Shown here piece by piece: positions 42,150 through 51,923 of a DNA stretch of 64,000 nt. The stretch covers positions 2,232,001 through 2,296,000 of the forward strand of contig JACTVC010000004.1 of NCBI GenBank assembly GCA_018417955.1, in the 5' to 3' direction. The notes beneath the pieces are model-generated. The model did no database searches. It was given only the letters and a program-made list of their open reading frames with translations, and was not told the DNA's origin. The number at the start of each line of letters is the position of its first letter. Within the stretch, counting starts at the first letter, position 1. The DNA is from Laccaria trichodermophora. Its lineage: Eukaryota > Basidiomycota > Agaricomycetes > Agaricales > Hydnangiaceae. Made by a program: the position numbers and the translations under genes.

Positions 42150-43034
42150 ATGCACAAAACCATACATCAGTACGAGTACTAGTACAGTTCTTGTCACCCG
42201 GACGGCGACGACCTAGGCCCAAGGTGCCATGATATATATTCAAGTGCACTCATATTGATCTAGTTGCTATTCGCCTTAATCCTCATCAATCAAACCCATG
42301 GTTTCTTGCACTGATCGAACGTCCTGGCCTGAAAAGATTTTTGTAGCATTAGCCCAGCCTGTCGCGTATAAACAAAAAAGACTGACGAATCTGGATCCAT
42401 GCGTTATCAGCATTGAAAGGCTTCCAAGGCCATGGCCACCTGCACTTTTTGCATTGCGAACACGTTTAGGCATAATTGATAGATGTCCAGACCTAGGCCT
42501 CACAGGCCTAGGACAACATGATCCTCGAAAGCGAAGCGGAGCTTGAAACTTTAAGCCTGAACTGTCAACTAAGGTAAACAACGCTCATGTTTTGAATGTT
42601 CCTAATTTATTGACACCTTTGTTTACATGTATTTAGATAACCAAGTCAAATTAACCCAGAAACGGAAAAAGAATTGGATATCGATATAGAAATTCATGAT
42701 CAAAAGCTTTCAGAAGGCGGGGGTGAGAGATGAGTAAGTGTACAAAAAAGCCCAGACATGTACAGTACTAGTACAATTGCAAAATGGACAGACTCGGAAT
42801 AAACAAGGCCTACATCGAGATTCGCAGTTGCTGAGAAAGGCCCTCTACTGGCGCGGGTATTCTAGCTAGTGAGGAATCTAGCAATTGTTTAGGATCAGAA
42901 AACCAGAACGATAATGAAGATCTTACGATGATCTCCGACGGAGGAGCTTTTCCTCCATCAAGAGCCTCAGTTGTGCGAGAAATAAAGCTAATGAGTTATG
43001 AGAGTCGGAATGGGCATTGATGAATCAGAACTAC
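42150..43034. other. Intergenic, no supported gene
   Basis: Short frames on both strands without recognisable domains. Confidence 0.35.
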
Positions 43035-43925
43035 TCATGTCAGGATGGCAGCCCGTACAAACCGGGTGGGGCACCTAATGGTTGATAGAGTTGGCACATT
43101 CTTTCCAAGCTGAAACAGTGCCAGCTCCCCTCTCCACAAGGTGCTCAGCCCGATCAGGGATAGGAAATGATTCAGGTCAAGTTCATTGTCGACATATCCG
43201 ACCAGAAGTAGGTGGTACTTGTCGATGATGACTCTGCAGTGGTAAAGGGGCAATTGTGCCATTCTAGGGGACGCCTTGAAGTAGGCGTCAACATCCACCA
43301 AAGGGATGTTGTTGAGGTTGTCTTGAACGATTGGGAAGCTCTTAATGAGCTTTCGCCAGCTGCGAAGAGCATAGAGATGCCCCCTAGCCGCCAGAGGCTG
43401 AAACGGACAGTCGTAAGTGCATTTAGCTGAAATAAAGACATCAAGTGACTTACGGGTCCCGGTGTGTGGTCGGGGGCAGCCACATAGATGTCAGCTTCCT
43501 CGACGGTCTGGGTTGCCCTAGACCTGAGGCGAATTATTCTGTCGGCAGGCTACGTCTCGAATGATTAGCTGAGAGCGAGGCTGAGATGCAACTCACTCAC
43601 CATTATACTGGGGGATCACAGACGAGATGGAAGAGGTGGGGTGTGTTCAGGCGTTTGATGCTCATGAGTTGGGCCTTTCACGTTATAAGTGGCAGAAAGT
43701 TGGATTCCTAAAAATCATGATCAATTGTTTTATTGGGTCGAAATATAAACCCTTCAGTTTGTTTAGAAATTGAAATATACCCAATCGAATGTCTCTAGCC
43801 ATTAAAACGAGCCATCGCAATAAATATTCGTCCCACACTCGGTTTTCCTCTGAATCAGATATCCTAGCGTCGATCTCGCCAGGGACGAGTACTGGCCTCA
43901 TGAGCGGTGTTTCCGGCTTGATCAT
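43035..43925 (-). CDS. Hypothetical protein, several exons
   Basis: A minus-strand exon at about 43430-43035 reads IPLVDVDAYFKASPRMAQLP, LYHCRVIIDKYHLLLVGYVD and LNHFLSLIGLSTLWRGELAL, ending TRFVRAAILT at 43035. Upstream stretches include RIIRLRSRATQTVEEADIYV (~43540-43480) and, at 43925-43683, RISDSEENRVWDEYLLRWLV. Composition is natural and introns of ~50 nt can be imagined, but I do not recognise a family and the start is uncertain. Confidence 0.4.
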
Positions 43926-44506
43926 TCCTCCCTTCTTGATTTATCATATACACGCGTATTGCGCATTGCGGCCCATGACCATGAATACGCCCTTCTAGAA
44001 TCAAGAAAGAAGTCATTGACCCTAAATTTCAATCGACTTTAGTACTCAGTTGCCCCTCTAAACATGCTCTGTCGCGGCATGAGGGGAGATGTAGAATGAT
44101 GGTAAGCTGAGTTTACGCACTGGTTCACGTATAGACAGAGCAATGGCCAAGGTCTTGCGATGGAAGCCTAAACGTGAGGCAGATAAGATACAAGGATTTG
44201 ATCAGGCGCCCAGCACGTGTTGGTTCGACCTCTCCGCCACATTGAATTTTACATCCCGCGAATATCTGCTAAGTTCACCACACAGATCTAGAGAAGTATG
44301 GACACCAGAACGTTGCAAAGCAAATGACAGGCGCCAACTACCGGGGCAGAGTTTTCCTAAATATTTCGTCTGCCAATAATGGATATTGATGGGATCCTGG
44401 ATTGCAGAAGTAGGGGGTGAACCAGAGGCTCATTGTGTTTTTCTCCCCTCACTTTTGGTCATTCTCCTCACAGAGCAGTACTAGTCCTTCTTTCTCTCAG
44501 GCAACA
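43926..44506. other. Intergenic, upstream of the second WD40/membrane gene
   Basis: Nothing supported. A CCTCACTTTTGGTC..TTTCTCTCAG pyrimidine-rich run just before the ATG at 44507 fits a fungal transcription start region. Confidence 0.35.
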
Positions 44507-47113
44507 ATGACCGCAACTTTGGGGCTTTATGATATCAAAATACAAGGTGAAGTACCGGCAGGGAGCACCATCACGGCTATCTCGTTTTCTTCCGATGGCA
44601 AGTTCGTGGCCGTTGCTGACGAGAATGGGTTAGTGACGGTGAGCCTTGGAACTATACACTTGATTTCAATGCCGCATACTCACCGCCTGCAGATCCGGCG
44701 CACTCGGGGTCGCTGGGCTGTTCTGCGGACCTACCGTGCTGGCAAGAACATTAGAGGCCTGGTGTGGCATCCTACCAGACTCTATGTCCTTTTTGTGGGC
44801 ACTGGTGCAGGCCACCTATATACGATCCCTATTAGTCAAGGGGTTGGTCTCTCTTCAACGCGCACAGTTCAATGTTTGATTCTTGGTTCCAGAATGATGT
44901 AACGTGTTGCTGGAAGGTTCAAGGATTCATCCACTCCATTGCAGTGGGCAACAATGGCTCAAACCTTGCTCTGGGATATTGTGACTACGACAGGGCAGTG
45001 GTGTGTCTAGTTGAGGAGCCCACACGCGGTACGCATATTCATCATCTTCTTAGACGTTCTTAACACGGCTACGCAGACCTTGAGAGGCCCATCATTCTAC
45101 TTTGAGAAGGACAAGATACGCCTCACCAGGTGAAATACGTAGGGCCCGATAGGCTTTTAGTAGCGTACTTTGAGCGCCCCCAATTCCTGTGAGCCTCCAG
45201 CCTTTCTCATTGGATGTAAGACCAACAATTTTTAGGCTCATTGACCTAAACCCCCCTCACTCTACCATATGGTCGATGGAGCCGCCAACCGGCTCTTACA
45301 TGTAGGTTTGTTCACTGTTTGTGGAATCCTGCGCTCATTTATTCTGTTACCATTCCAGTGGCGGAATCTGCCTTTCGCCCTCGCTGGATCACATGGCAGT
45401 GACGAACCTTACGACCGGTATCGACTTCTACGACATACGTCGTGGGAAATTTGTTACAACCGCGCCGTTTAACCCCCTGGCACCCATGGGCTGCAACCGG
45501 CTTGTCGGTGTAGTCTACATTAACGAAGACATCGTGGTGGCTGGACACACCAATGGAGACGTAGTTGGACTACTAACCAACGATCTGGAGGCGCCCTATA
45601 TGATCAAAACAAACAACACCCGGAACACTGCCTTGCGTGAGCTCTCCCCTTCAAAAGCTTTCGGGCTATCACTAACAACTTCTTAAGCCTGCCTTCGCAT
45701 TGTGAGAGAATTGACGATTCACTTGATTTTGACCTGACAAGGATTAGGCGCACGGCACCGCCGACGGGATCCCTATTATCGCCGTTTCTCGTGGTGAAGG
45801 GTGAGATGCTTGCCTTGTTATTGCTCAGCTCAGCCCTGTGGGGATGCGGAATTCTACGGTGTTCGAGGAAAGAGTGCGTTCCCTCCCTCGACATTCATCT
45901 CGTATTCTCCTTATAACTTTATTATCAACAGATGCACCACCCACTTCCGCATCATCGTCCAAGCAACTCTCAGAACCAAGCGAGACGTAAAAAGGTAATC
46001 ATAAGCCAAGCCATATCTTCATATCACCTCTGAATCCTTTTTCAAATCCAGGTCACCCCAAAACGAGCCATCTTAACCATGGTCATGGTACTAGTCCTCC
46101 TGGCCGTGGGTGGATCTTTCTTTTTGCAACAGGTATCTGGCTTCTTCAGCACCCAACCTATGAGAATCTTTGAGGACGTGTACGCCGCAACCTCTGCATT
46201 TATGAATGGCGTCATGGTCAAATCGCCACACCGCTTCGCAAATCCGTATCCTGCACCTCCCCTGGGGCAGTCATTGCCTCAGGATTCATCCCCGGTGGGG
46301 CGCTCTTTTCATTCAAACCCCGTGGGGCACTCCCCTCCTCCAGACATAGTGGGTGCCGCCACCAGCCCTATGCCCACTCTGGGCATCGCTGCGTTTGAGG
46401 ACAAGACACTGATATTGGGCGACGATCAGAGCTACCCGGCCACTGTGGTGGTCTGCACCTCTACAACAACGCACATTGCCACAGTGACTGTGACCGAGAC
46501 CATTATTACGACGGTAACCCAGAAAGCAACGGCCGTACCAACGCCAGTCGCAGACTACGATGGGCGTCCTTCAATCGTTGAGAGCATCTTTTCAGCCGTG
46601 GGGGCAATTCTTCTCGCCATGGCACACATCCTTTCTGCTATTTTTCGCCTGATACTCCTAACCGTTTCTTCACTTCTCTCATCTTTCGGCATACTTTGCA
46701 TTCTTAGTCTTGTTTGTCTCATCCTCTACTTTCAGCCGAGCAACAAGGGTGGTCCAGGCCCTGCATTCAAAGATTTCCTTGCCGCCCTTTTTGCTTGGGG
46801 GTTCCAGAACGCTGGAGGATATCGACGTGGCCCACGACCAATTCGTGTGGACCGGCCTTTTTCAATGATTCAAACAGAAACCGTCGATAATCGTGGGCTC
46901 TCTTTTGCAGGCGAATCAACAGCTCAAGGAACAAACATCCATGGCCTTTCTAGTGGTGCCCAGCTAGCGCCACAGCGGTCAGGTTCATTGACCCACACTC
47001 TCCCAAATTATTATCGATCATCCCATACTTCTCTCTGGCCGGTATTCCAACAAGACATGGGATCATCCCCCAAGGAAACCATTTCTAACTTACCAACCCA
47101 TCGACCATCCTGA
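44507..47113 (+). CDS. WD40-repeat protein with C-terminal transmembrane domain
   Basis: ATG at 44507. Blades: ITAISFSSDGKFVAVADENG, NIRGLVWHPTRLYVLFVG, FIHSIAVGNNGSNLALGY, SGGICLSPSLDHMAVTNLTT then GIDFYDI, and VYINEDIVVAGHTNGDVVGL. Small introns around 45690-46070 lead to TTHFRIIVQATLRTKRDVK, VTPKRAIL and the first membrane helix MVMVLVLLAVGGSFFL (~46079). A Ser/Thr/Pro-rich stretch (STTTHIATVTVTETIITTVT) typical of O-glycosylated outer segments follows, then hydrophobic stretches (AILLAMAHILSAIFRLILLT and SFGILCILSLVCLILYF, ~46600-46735) and a polar tail to the stop at 47113. It resembles the gene at 40223 in design. A WD40 propeller joined to membrane helices is unusual; I do not know the role. 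The following frame at 47258-47719 may be its last exon. Confidence 0.62.
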
Positions 47114-47257
47114 CCTTCTCACCAACCCGTGACTGTACCAGGTCAGCAAGCCTCAGAAATGTCCACCAGGCAGACGCCAACTCCGCGACCACCTGTAAGA
47201 GGGCCAGAGAACCAACACATAGCCGTTACACCAAAAGGCGGATAACTGAACAATTAA

Positions 47258-47719
47258 TTGTTCAGCCACTTGGCTCTATATATGGTGTTGGGTCCTGATC
47301 CCCTAAGTTGCGGCACAGTAAGTAAGCCGACCAGGATTACACCACCCTATCAATCTCGCCAACCGGGATCTCAATCAGTTCAGCAAGGCTTACAGTCATT
47401 TACCAAGGAGACCGCTGATGACTTACCAAGAGCATGCCCTTTGCTGTCCGATATACCAGAAGGGCTGTCCGGTATACCAGAAGGGCTGTCCGATATACCA
47501 GAAGGGCCGTCCGATATACCAGAAGGGGCGTCCGATATACCAGAAGGGCTGTCTGATATATCAGAAGAGAGCCCAGCAGGTGTGGAGGATGGGGAACTTG
47601 ATGCAGACTTTGAAGAAGTTGCAGAGTTGGACTTGGAGACTCTTGCTGACGATAACGACGATAATGCTCCACCTGCGTCAAGCCATGACCAGGAGATGGA
47701 CGAGGAGAAATCCTACTGA
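47258..47719 (+). CDS. Acidic repeat-containing C-terminal exon or small protein
   Basis: Open frame with six copies of a 7-residue repeat (SDIPEGL and variants) followed by an acidic tail (ELDADFEEVAELDLETLADD). No clear start: the region before (47114-47257) has GT and AG sites that could splice it to the membrane protein upstream. Repeat units are nearly identical in DNA. Confidence 0.4.
   Translation: MFSHLALYMVLGPDPLSCGTVSKPTRITPPYQSRQPGSQSVQQGLQSFTKETADDLPRACPLLSDIPEGLSGIPEGLSDIPEGPSDIPEGASDIPEGLSDISEESPAGVEDGELDADFEEVAELDLETLADDNDDNAPPASSHDQEMDEEKSY
47447..47572 (+). repeat. 21-bp tandem repeat x6
   Basis: GATATACCAGAAGGGCTGTCC and close variants, in frame and encoding DIPEGLS. Confidence 0.93.
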
Positions 47720-47909
47720 TCCCAGATCCCTTTGTTTCGTAGTCACAAATTCAGTGCGGGCACCCCCTCACTTCTTTATTTCGTACGTGCTCTGGGATGG
47801 ATGCCATATTATGTTTGTTATATGCCTCTCACACGTAATCATGATTAGTATATGATCAAATCAGATATATATCCTTCCAGAAATTTGTTGTTTCTTTGTG
47901 CCTTCATCA

Positions 47910-49772
47910 ATGATTCCCCATTGCCCTGCGTCCCCTGCAGAACAGGTCACTGATGCGCCCACCACCATTACTGCTACCATTGACCTCCAGGATCATACCG
48001 CACCGTCGTTTCTTCCTTACCCTGGCAAAGGTCTCTCTGTCGACGTAAGCCGCATCTATGAACTTATATATGATTCGAACATTCCGCTCACTGAATATTC
48101 GCTCCAGCTTTTGGGGTGCGATTTTGCGAACCTTCGCACGAGTTCAATGCGGTCTGCTATCGATCATGGCTCCCAACACATACCACATGCAACTACCCCC
48201 AAAGCATGGGCAGACGCTCCAATTGATCTCCCATCGTAAGCATCCTTGATTTTCGAACTGATCGACTCGGACGCTGACAACCGTCACTTACAATCAGGCA
48301 ACGCCCATCTGAAACCCCTCTGGCTCGGCATCTGAAGCACCAGCCTGCTGCTCGACGTCCTCCTGAGCACCAAACTGCTGCTCAACTTCTTCCTGAGCAC
48401 TACGGGGCCGCTGCTCCACATCACCCCTCGCACCCCTTTACTGATCAACGCCTTCCGGACCCACCCGTTTCTCAGCGTCCACCCAATCGTCCCTTAGCTC
48501 TTGAGGACGAAATCTATCTGCTCTTAACAAAAACCTGCACTGCTGACAGTCAGATGCTCGAAACGTCGGCCAGGCTGTTATCTGAAATGTCAGACCCTCA
48601 TCTGTTGAAAGATACTATCACCAATTTATATCCACATCCTACCTTCTCGGTCGAAGTCCTCGTCGACGCCATCTCTCGGGAGAAAGGCAAATATGCTCAT
48701 AGTGCTTCTCCAAGCGCCTCAGCTCGTAGCACGCACAGTTCACCCAACACACCGAGCTATGGGAATACCCCCCGGTCTGCATCAGCTGGTCCAAGGTGTG
48801 CAATGAACTTTTATCTGAACAATCAATGCTCAGATACCCATTAGTGTCTCCACTGCTCGCAAGAGTACTTCTTCCATGAAGCCAGCAAATCCATCCAACA
48901 GCGCGTCAGCCAACCGCAGGTATAGAATTAATTTGAATCGAAATGATAGAAGCTCACAGTGCGAGCCCAGGAGTGCCTCCACACCAGCAGAGACAAGGAG
49001 TACCTCTGCACCAGCAGAGGCAAAGACAGACGTGCAATCCAAACCGAAAGGCTGGGCAAAGTATTTTCTCCTTCTCCTCGTTCACTGGCGGGGGCCTAAT
49101 CACACATCCAGGTCAGCTTCTGCACCACCCAGGCTTCAGACAGAAAATCTTGCTAATGAGCTGAAATACAAGTACATCCCAAACAAGGGCTGGTTCAAAT
49201 TGGCCCTCACATACTCTGGCGATACTTTCCAAGCAGATCCCGTTGAGGACGCCATAACTTGGAGAAGGAATAAACCTCCTCCAGTATCGAAAACATCGAA
49301 GAAAGGCAAACCTAGCAATTTTCCCGCACCTGGGGACATCTGGATGCACAGGAACACCCAAAACAACACTGTGCAGGTGTGGCAGTACTCCGGGCAGAAG
49401 AAGTGGGTGGGATGCACCGACTCTTACATCAATGACGACGGGGCCACCAGCCACCCTAAATGGGATACCCATGTCCTTTGTATGGGCCAGGTTGCAGGCT
49501 ATATAGCACTGCCGGTGTATATCCAACGGAAATCTTTAGAGAAACGCCCCTACAGGGACCAGACGGACAATGGTTTGGGAGACTTAGCTCCAGCTTCGGG
49601 GGGCTCTGATAATGACGTGGGGGGCTCTGACGTGGGAGGCTCTGATGCAGGAGGCTCTGGCGCGGGAGGCTCTGATGCAGGGGACTCGGGCGCGGACGAC
49701 GTGGAGCCTCTTCCTGCTGACACTGGGAGTGGAATCACATCCGGATCCCATCATGAAGAAGAGGTGGTCTAG
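47910..49772 (+). CDS. Hypothetical multi-exon protein with SGG-type acidic/Gly repeats at the C-terminus
   Basis: ATG at 47910. Exon 1 (LSVDVSRIYELIYDSNIPLT) ends at the GTAAGC donor near 48236; the acceptor at 48298 restores phase (PS-QRPSETP). Exon 2 is Pro/Gln/His-rich, then EDEIYLLLTKTCTADSQMLE and SDPHLLKDTITNLYPHPTFS, ending at a GTGTGC donor near 48797; the acceptor at 48844 gives SAGP-S-VSTARKS. Further 5' and middle parts are Ser-rich. The last exon carries a compact region (YKYIPNKGWFKLALTYSGDT, PGDIWMHRNTQNNTVQVWQY, KKWVGCTD) and ends with GGSDVGGSDAGGSGAGG repeats. The frame between 48911 and 49110 is ambiguous. No known domain. Confidence 0.5.
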
Positions 49773-50008
49773 GCCGTTCAAGCAGGTGTCGAGGCCTCCA
49801 TAACCACATTCTCATCCACTGATAACTCGACTCTTTCGAAATGTACAGTCTATTGAAACTATGTAATTCTATGCGTGTCATTGATTTCTAAAATTTACTC
49901 TCTTCAAATTTCTCGAACCATTTTGGGGAAAAGGAAAGAATATTTGGCGCTGAAGGAGAGATCTAGATCTAGATCTCATATGTCGTGACTAGATCTAGAG
50001 CGAATTTG
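49773..50008. other. Short intergenic region with TCTAGATCTAGATCT run
   Basis: AGATCTAGATCTAGATCT at ~49960-49978 is a palindromic 6-bp repeat; similar ATCTAGATCTAGATC words occur at ~63340-63355. No gene. Confidence 0.45.
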
Positions 50009-51509
50009 GAGGTCTTTACACTCCCCGGGGTTTTCCATATGGAATCCATGTGGAATGGCTGGATTCCACCATCCCTTCCATGGATTCCATATGGAATATT
50101 TTTGGCTGAGTCCCCAGCTATTTTTTTGTTCCATATTCACTATGGATTCCACATGGAATGGTGATGGAATGGTACATTCCACATGGATTCCATGGATCAT
50201 TCCAGGTGGATTCCATTGGATTCCAAATAATTAATCCAGACCACTCAATTCCATGAAAATTTTGCCAAATCCGGCAGTCACGTGAGATCATAAACATGTG
50301 AGATATACATGTGATCTCACGTGGGAGTACAAACGTGATGCCATTGTCACAACGTGTGACATGGCCTCCTTTCTCCAAACCACCACCACCAGCACACGAC
50401 AACGGCACACGGCGACGACTGCCCACAACGACGAAACGGCACGACCGCCCATAGCACCATCCCATCCGTCCCCACCCCGTCAACGGCCACGGCCACGCCA
50501 ACGACGACACGCACGACCAACCACCGCCACGTCAACGGCCACCACGTCAACGGACGACAACGCCAACGGACGACGACAACGACGCCAACGGACGACGACG
50601 ACGCCAACGGATGAAGACGACGCCGCCGGACGACGATGCCAACGGACGAGGACGACGCCGCCGCCAACGGATGACGACACCGCCGCCAACGCACAACGAC
50701 GACGATGACGCCAACACACGACGACGACGATGCCAACGCACAACGACGACGCCAACGCACAACGACGACGCCAACGCATGACGACGACGCCAACGCACGA
50801 CGACGACGCCAACGCACGACGACGACGACGACACTAACGGACGGCCACGGCGACTGTTCCCCCCCATTTCCATATGCCCCTTCCATTCCCCTCCCTCCTC
50901 TGTCCCTCCTCATTTCTCTGTCCCTACCCCCTTCCTTTTCCCTGTCCCTACACCCTTCCCCTTCCCTTTTCCCTGTCCCTACACCCTTCCTCCTCCCCCC
51001 TTCCCTGTCCATCCCTTCCTTCCTCCACCCCCATTTCTCTCTGCTCCCCCCCCTTCCTTTAACTTAGAATATAGTAAAATAATATTTGTGTAGCACTTCA
51101 ATATATTAGAATTTTAATCTATATAACTGTTCTAAGCAGAAAGTTGTGAGGTTATTATAGAACAAAATACAATAATCAATTGGCAACATTAGACTTAGAA
51201 TAAATATGACAGGCATGAAGTCACATGACCTGAACTCTTCCATATGGAATAACCCATGGAATCCATATGGAATCCAGATGGAATACCCCATGGAATCCAG
51301 ATATTCAGATGGAATAGTCCATGGAATCCAAAGAAATAGTCATGGAATGGTCCATAGGATTCCATCTTCATTCCATACCATTCCATGGTAGAAATCCATT
51401 CCATCTACCATTCCATCTTCATTCCATGGTGGGAATCCATGGAATTTATCCATTCCATCCTCATTCCATACCAGTCCATGTGGAATATCCCAGGGAGTGT
51501 AAAGTATTG
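50009..51509 (-). mobile_element. Element E: modular noncoding transposon, TSD not recognisable
   Basis: The left end is GAGGTCTTTACACTCCCCGG; the right end, reverse-complemented, is CAATACTTTACACTCCCTGG. From the GAGGTC end: ATTCCATATGGAATCC word array with the hairpin at 50103-50120, a long palindrome (CACGTGAGATCA..TGATCTCACGTG, 50279-50323), a CGACGA tract (50390-50840), a pyrimidine tract (50860-51060), an AT-rich box (51060-51130) and a second array of the same ATTCCATATGG words (51240-51495). Order equals elements A-D, opposite orientation to A-C. Flanks CGAATTTG/GATGTAAG do not match, so it is older or rearranged. No coding sequence. Confidence 0.85.
50103..50120 (+). other. Conserved subterminal hairpin of element E (one mismatch)
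   Basis: TGGCTG, a 6-nt loop AGTCCC, then CAGCTA; the outer pair has decayed, in keeping with the lost target duplication. Confidence 0.65.
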
Positions 51510-51923
51510 GATGTAAGGATGATTATGGGTCCGTATTTGCGCGTGTTTATGATAGTATAGTCATGAGCAATCATGACAACCAGCCGATATGTTAAAGGGT
51601 TTGTGGGCGCCACTGGTTGCGGGTCTCCTTGCTTCTATTCTATTTCTTCTCTGCTGCTGGTCATCACAATCTTTTCTTATCTAGCTAGTCAACTTCAGCT
51701 ATATAATGTCAAGCATCGAAACATACCGACAAAAATCACGCGTGATAGCCTCCTTGCCCTGGCATGTGGACAATATTGTAATGGATGCATTGCTTGTGAA
51801 TGCTTTGCCCCAAGAACATCCCAATAGGGTATCGCCATTTGAATAATAATCGAGTGTCAAAGTCTAATAAGCAATATTGATATCCAGGACTTCCTGCAAA
51901 TTATAGAGAGGATCGATAAGGAC
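51510..51923. other. Intergenic or 5' region of the JmjC gene
   Basis: An open frame at 51573-51827 has ordinary composition but no domain; it could be a 5' exon of the JmjC gene. Not called separately. Confidence 0.3.

Noticed and set aside
42276..42581. Two overlapping frames of ~100 codons on opposite strands
   Set aside because: No domain, no splice context and no codon preference to choose a strand.
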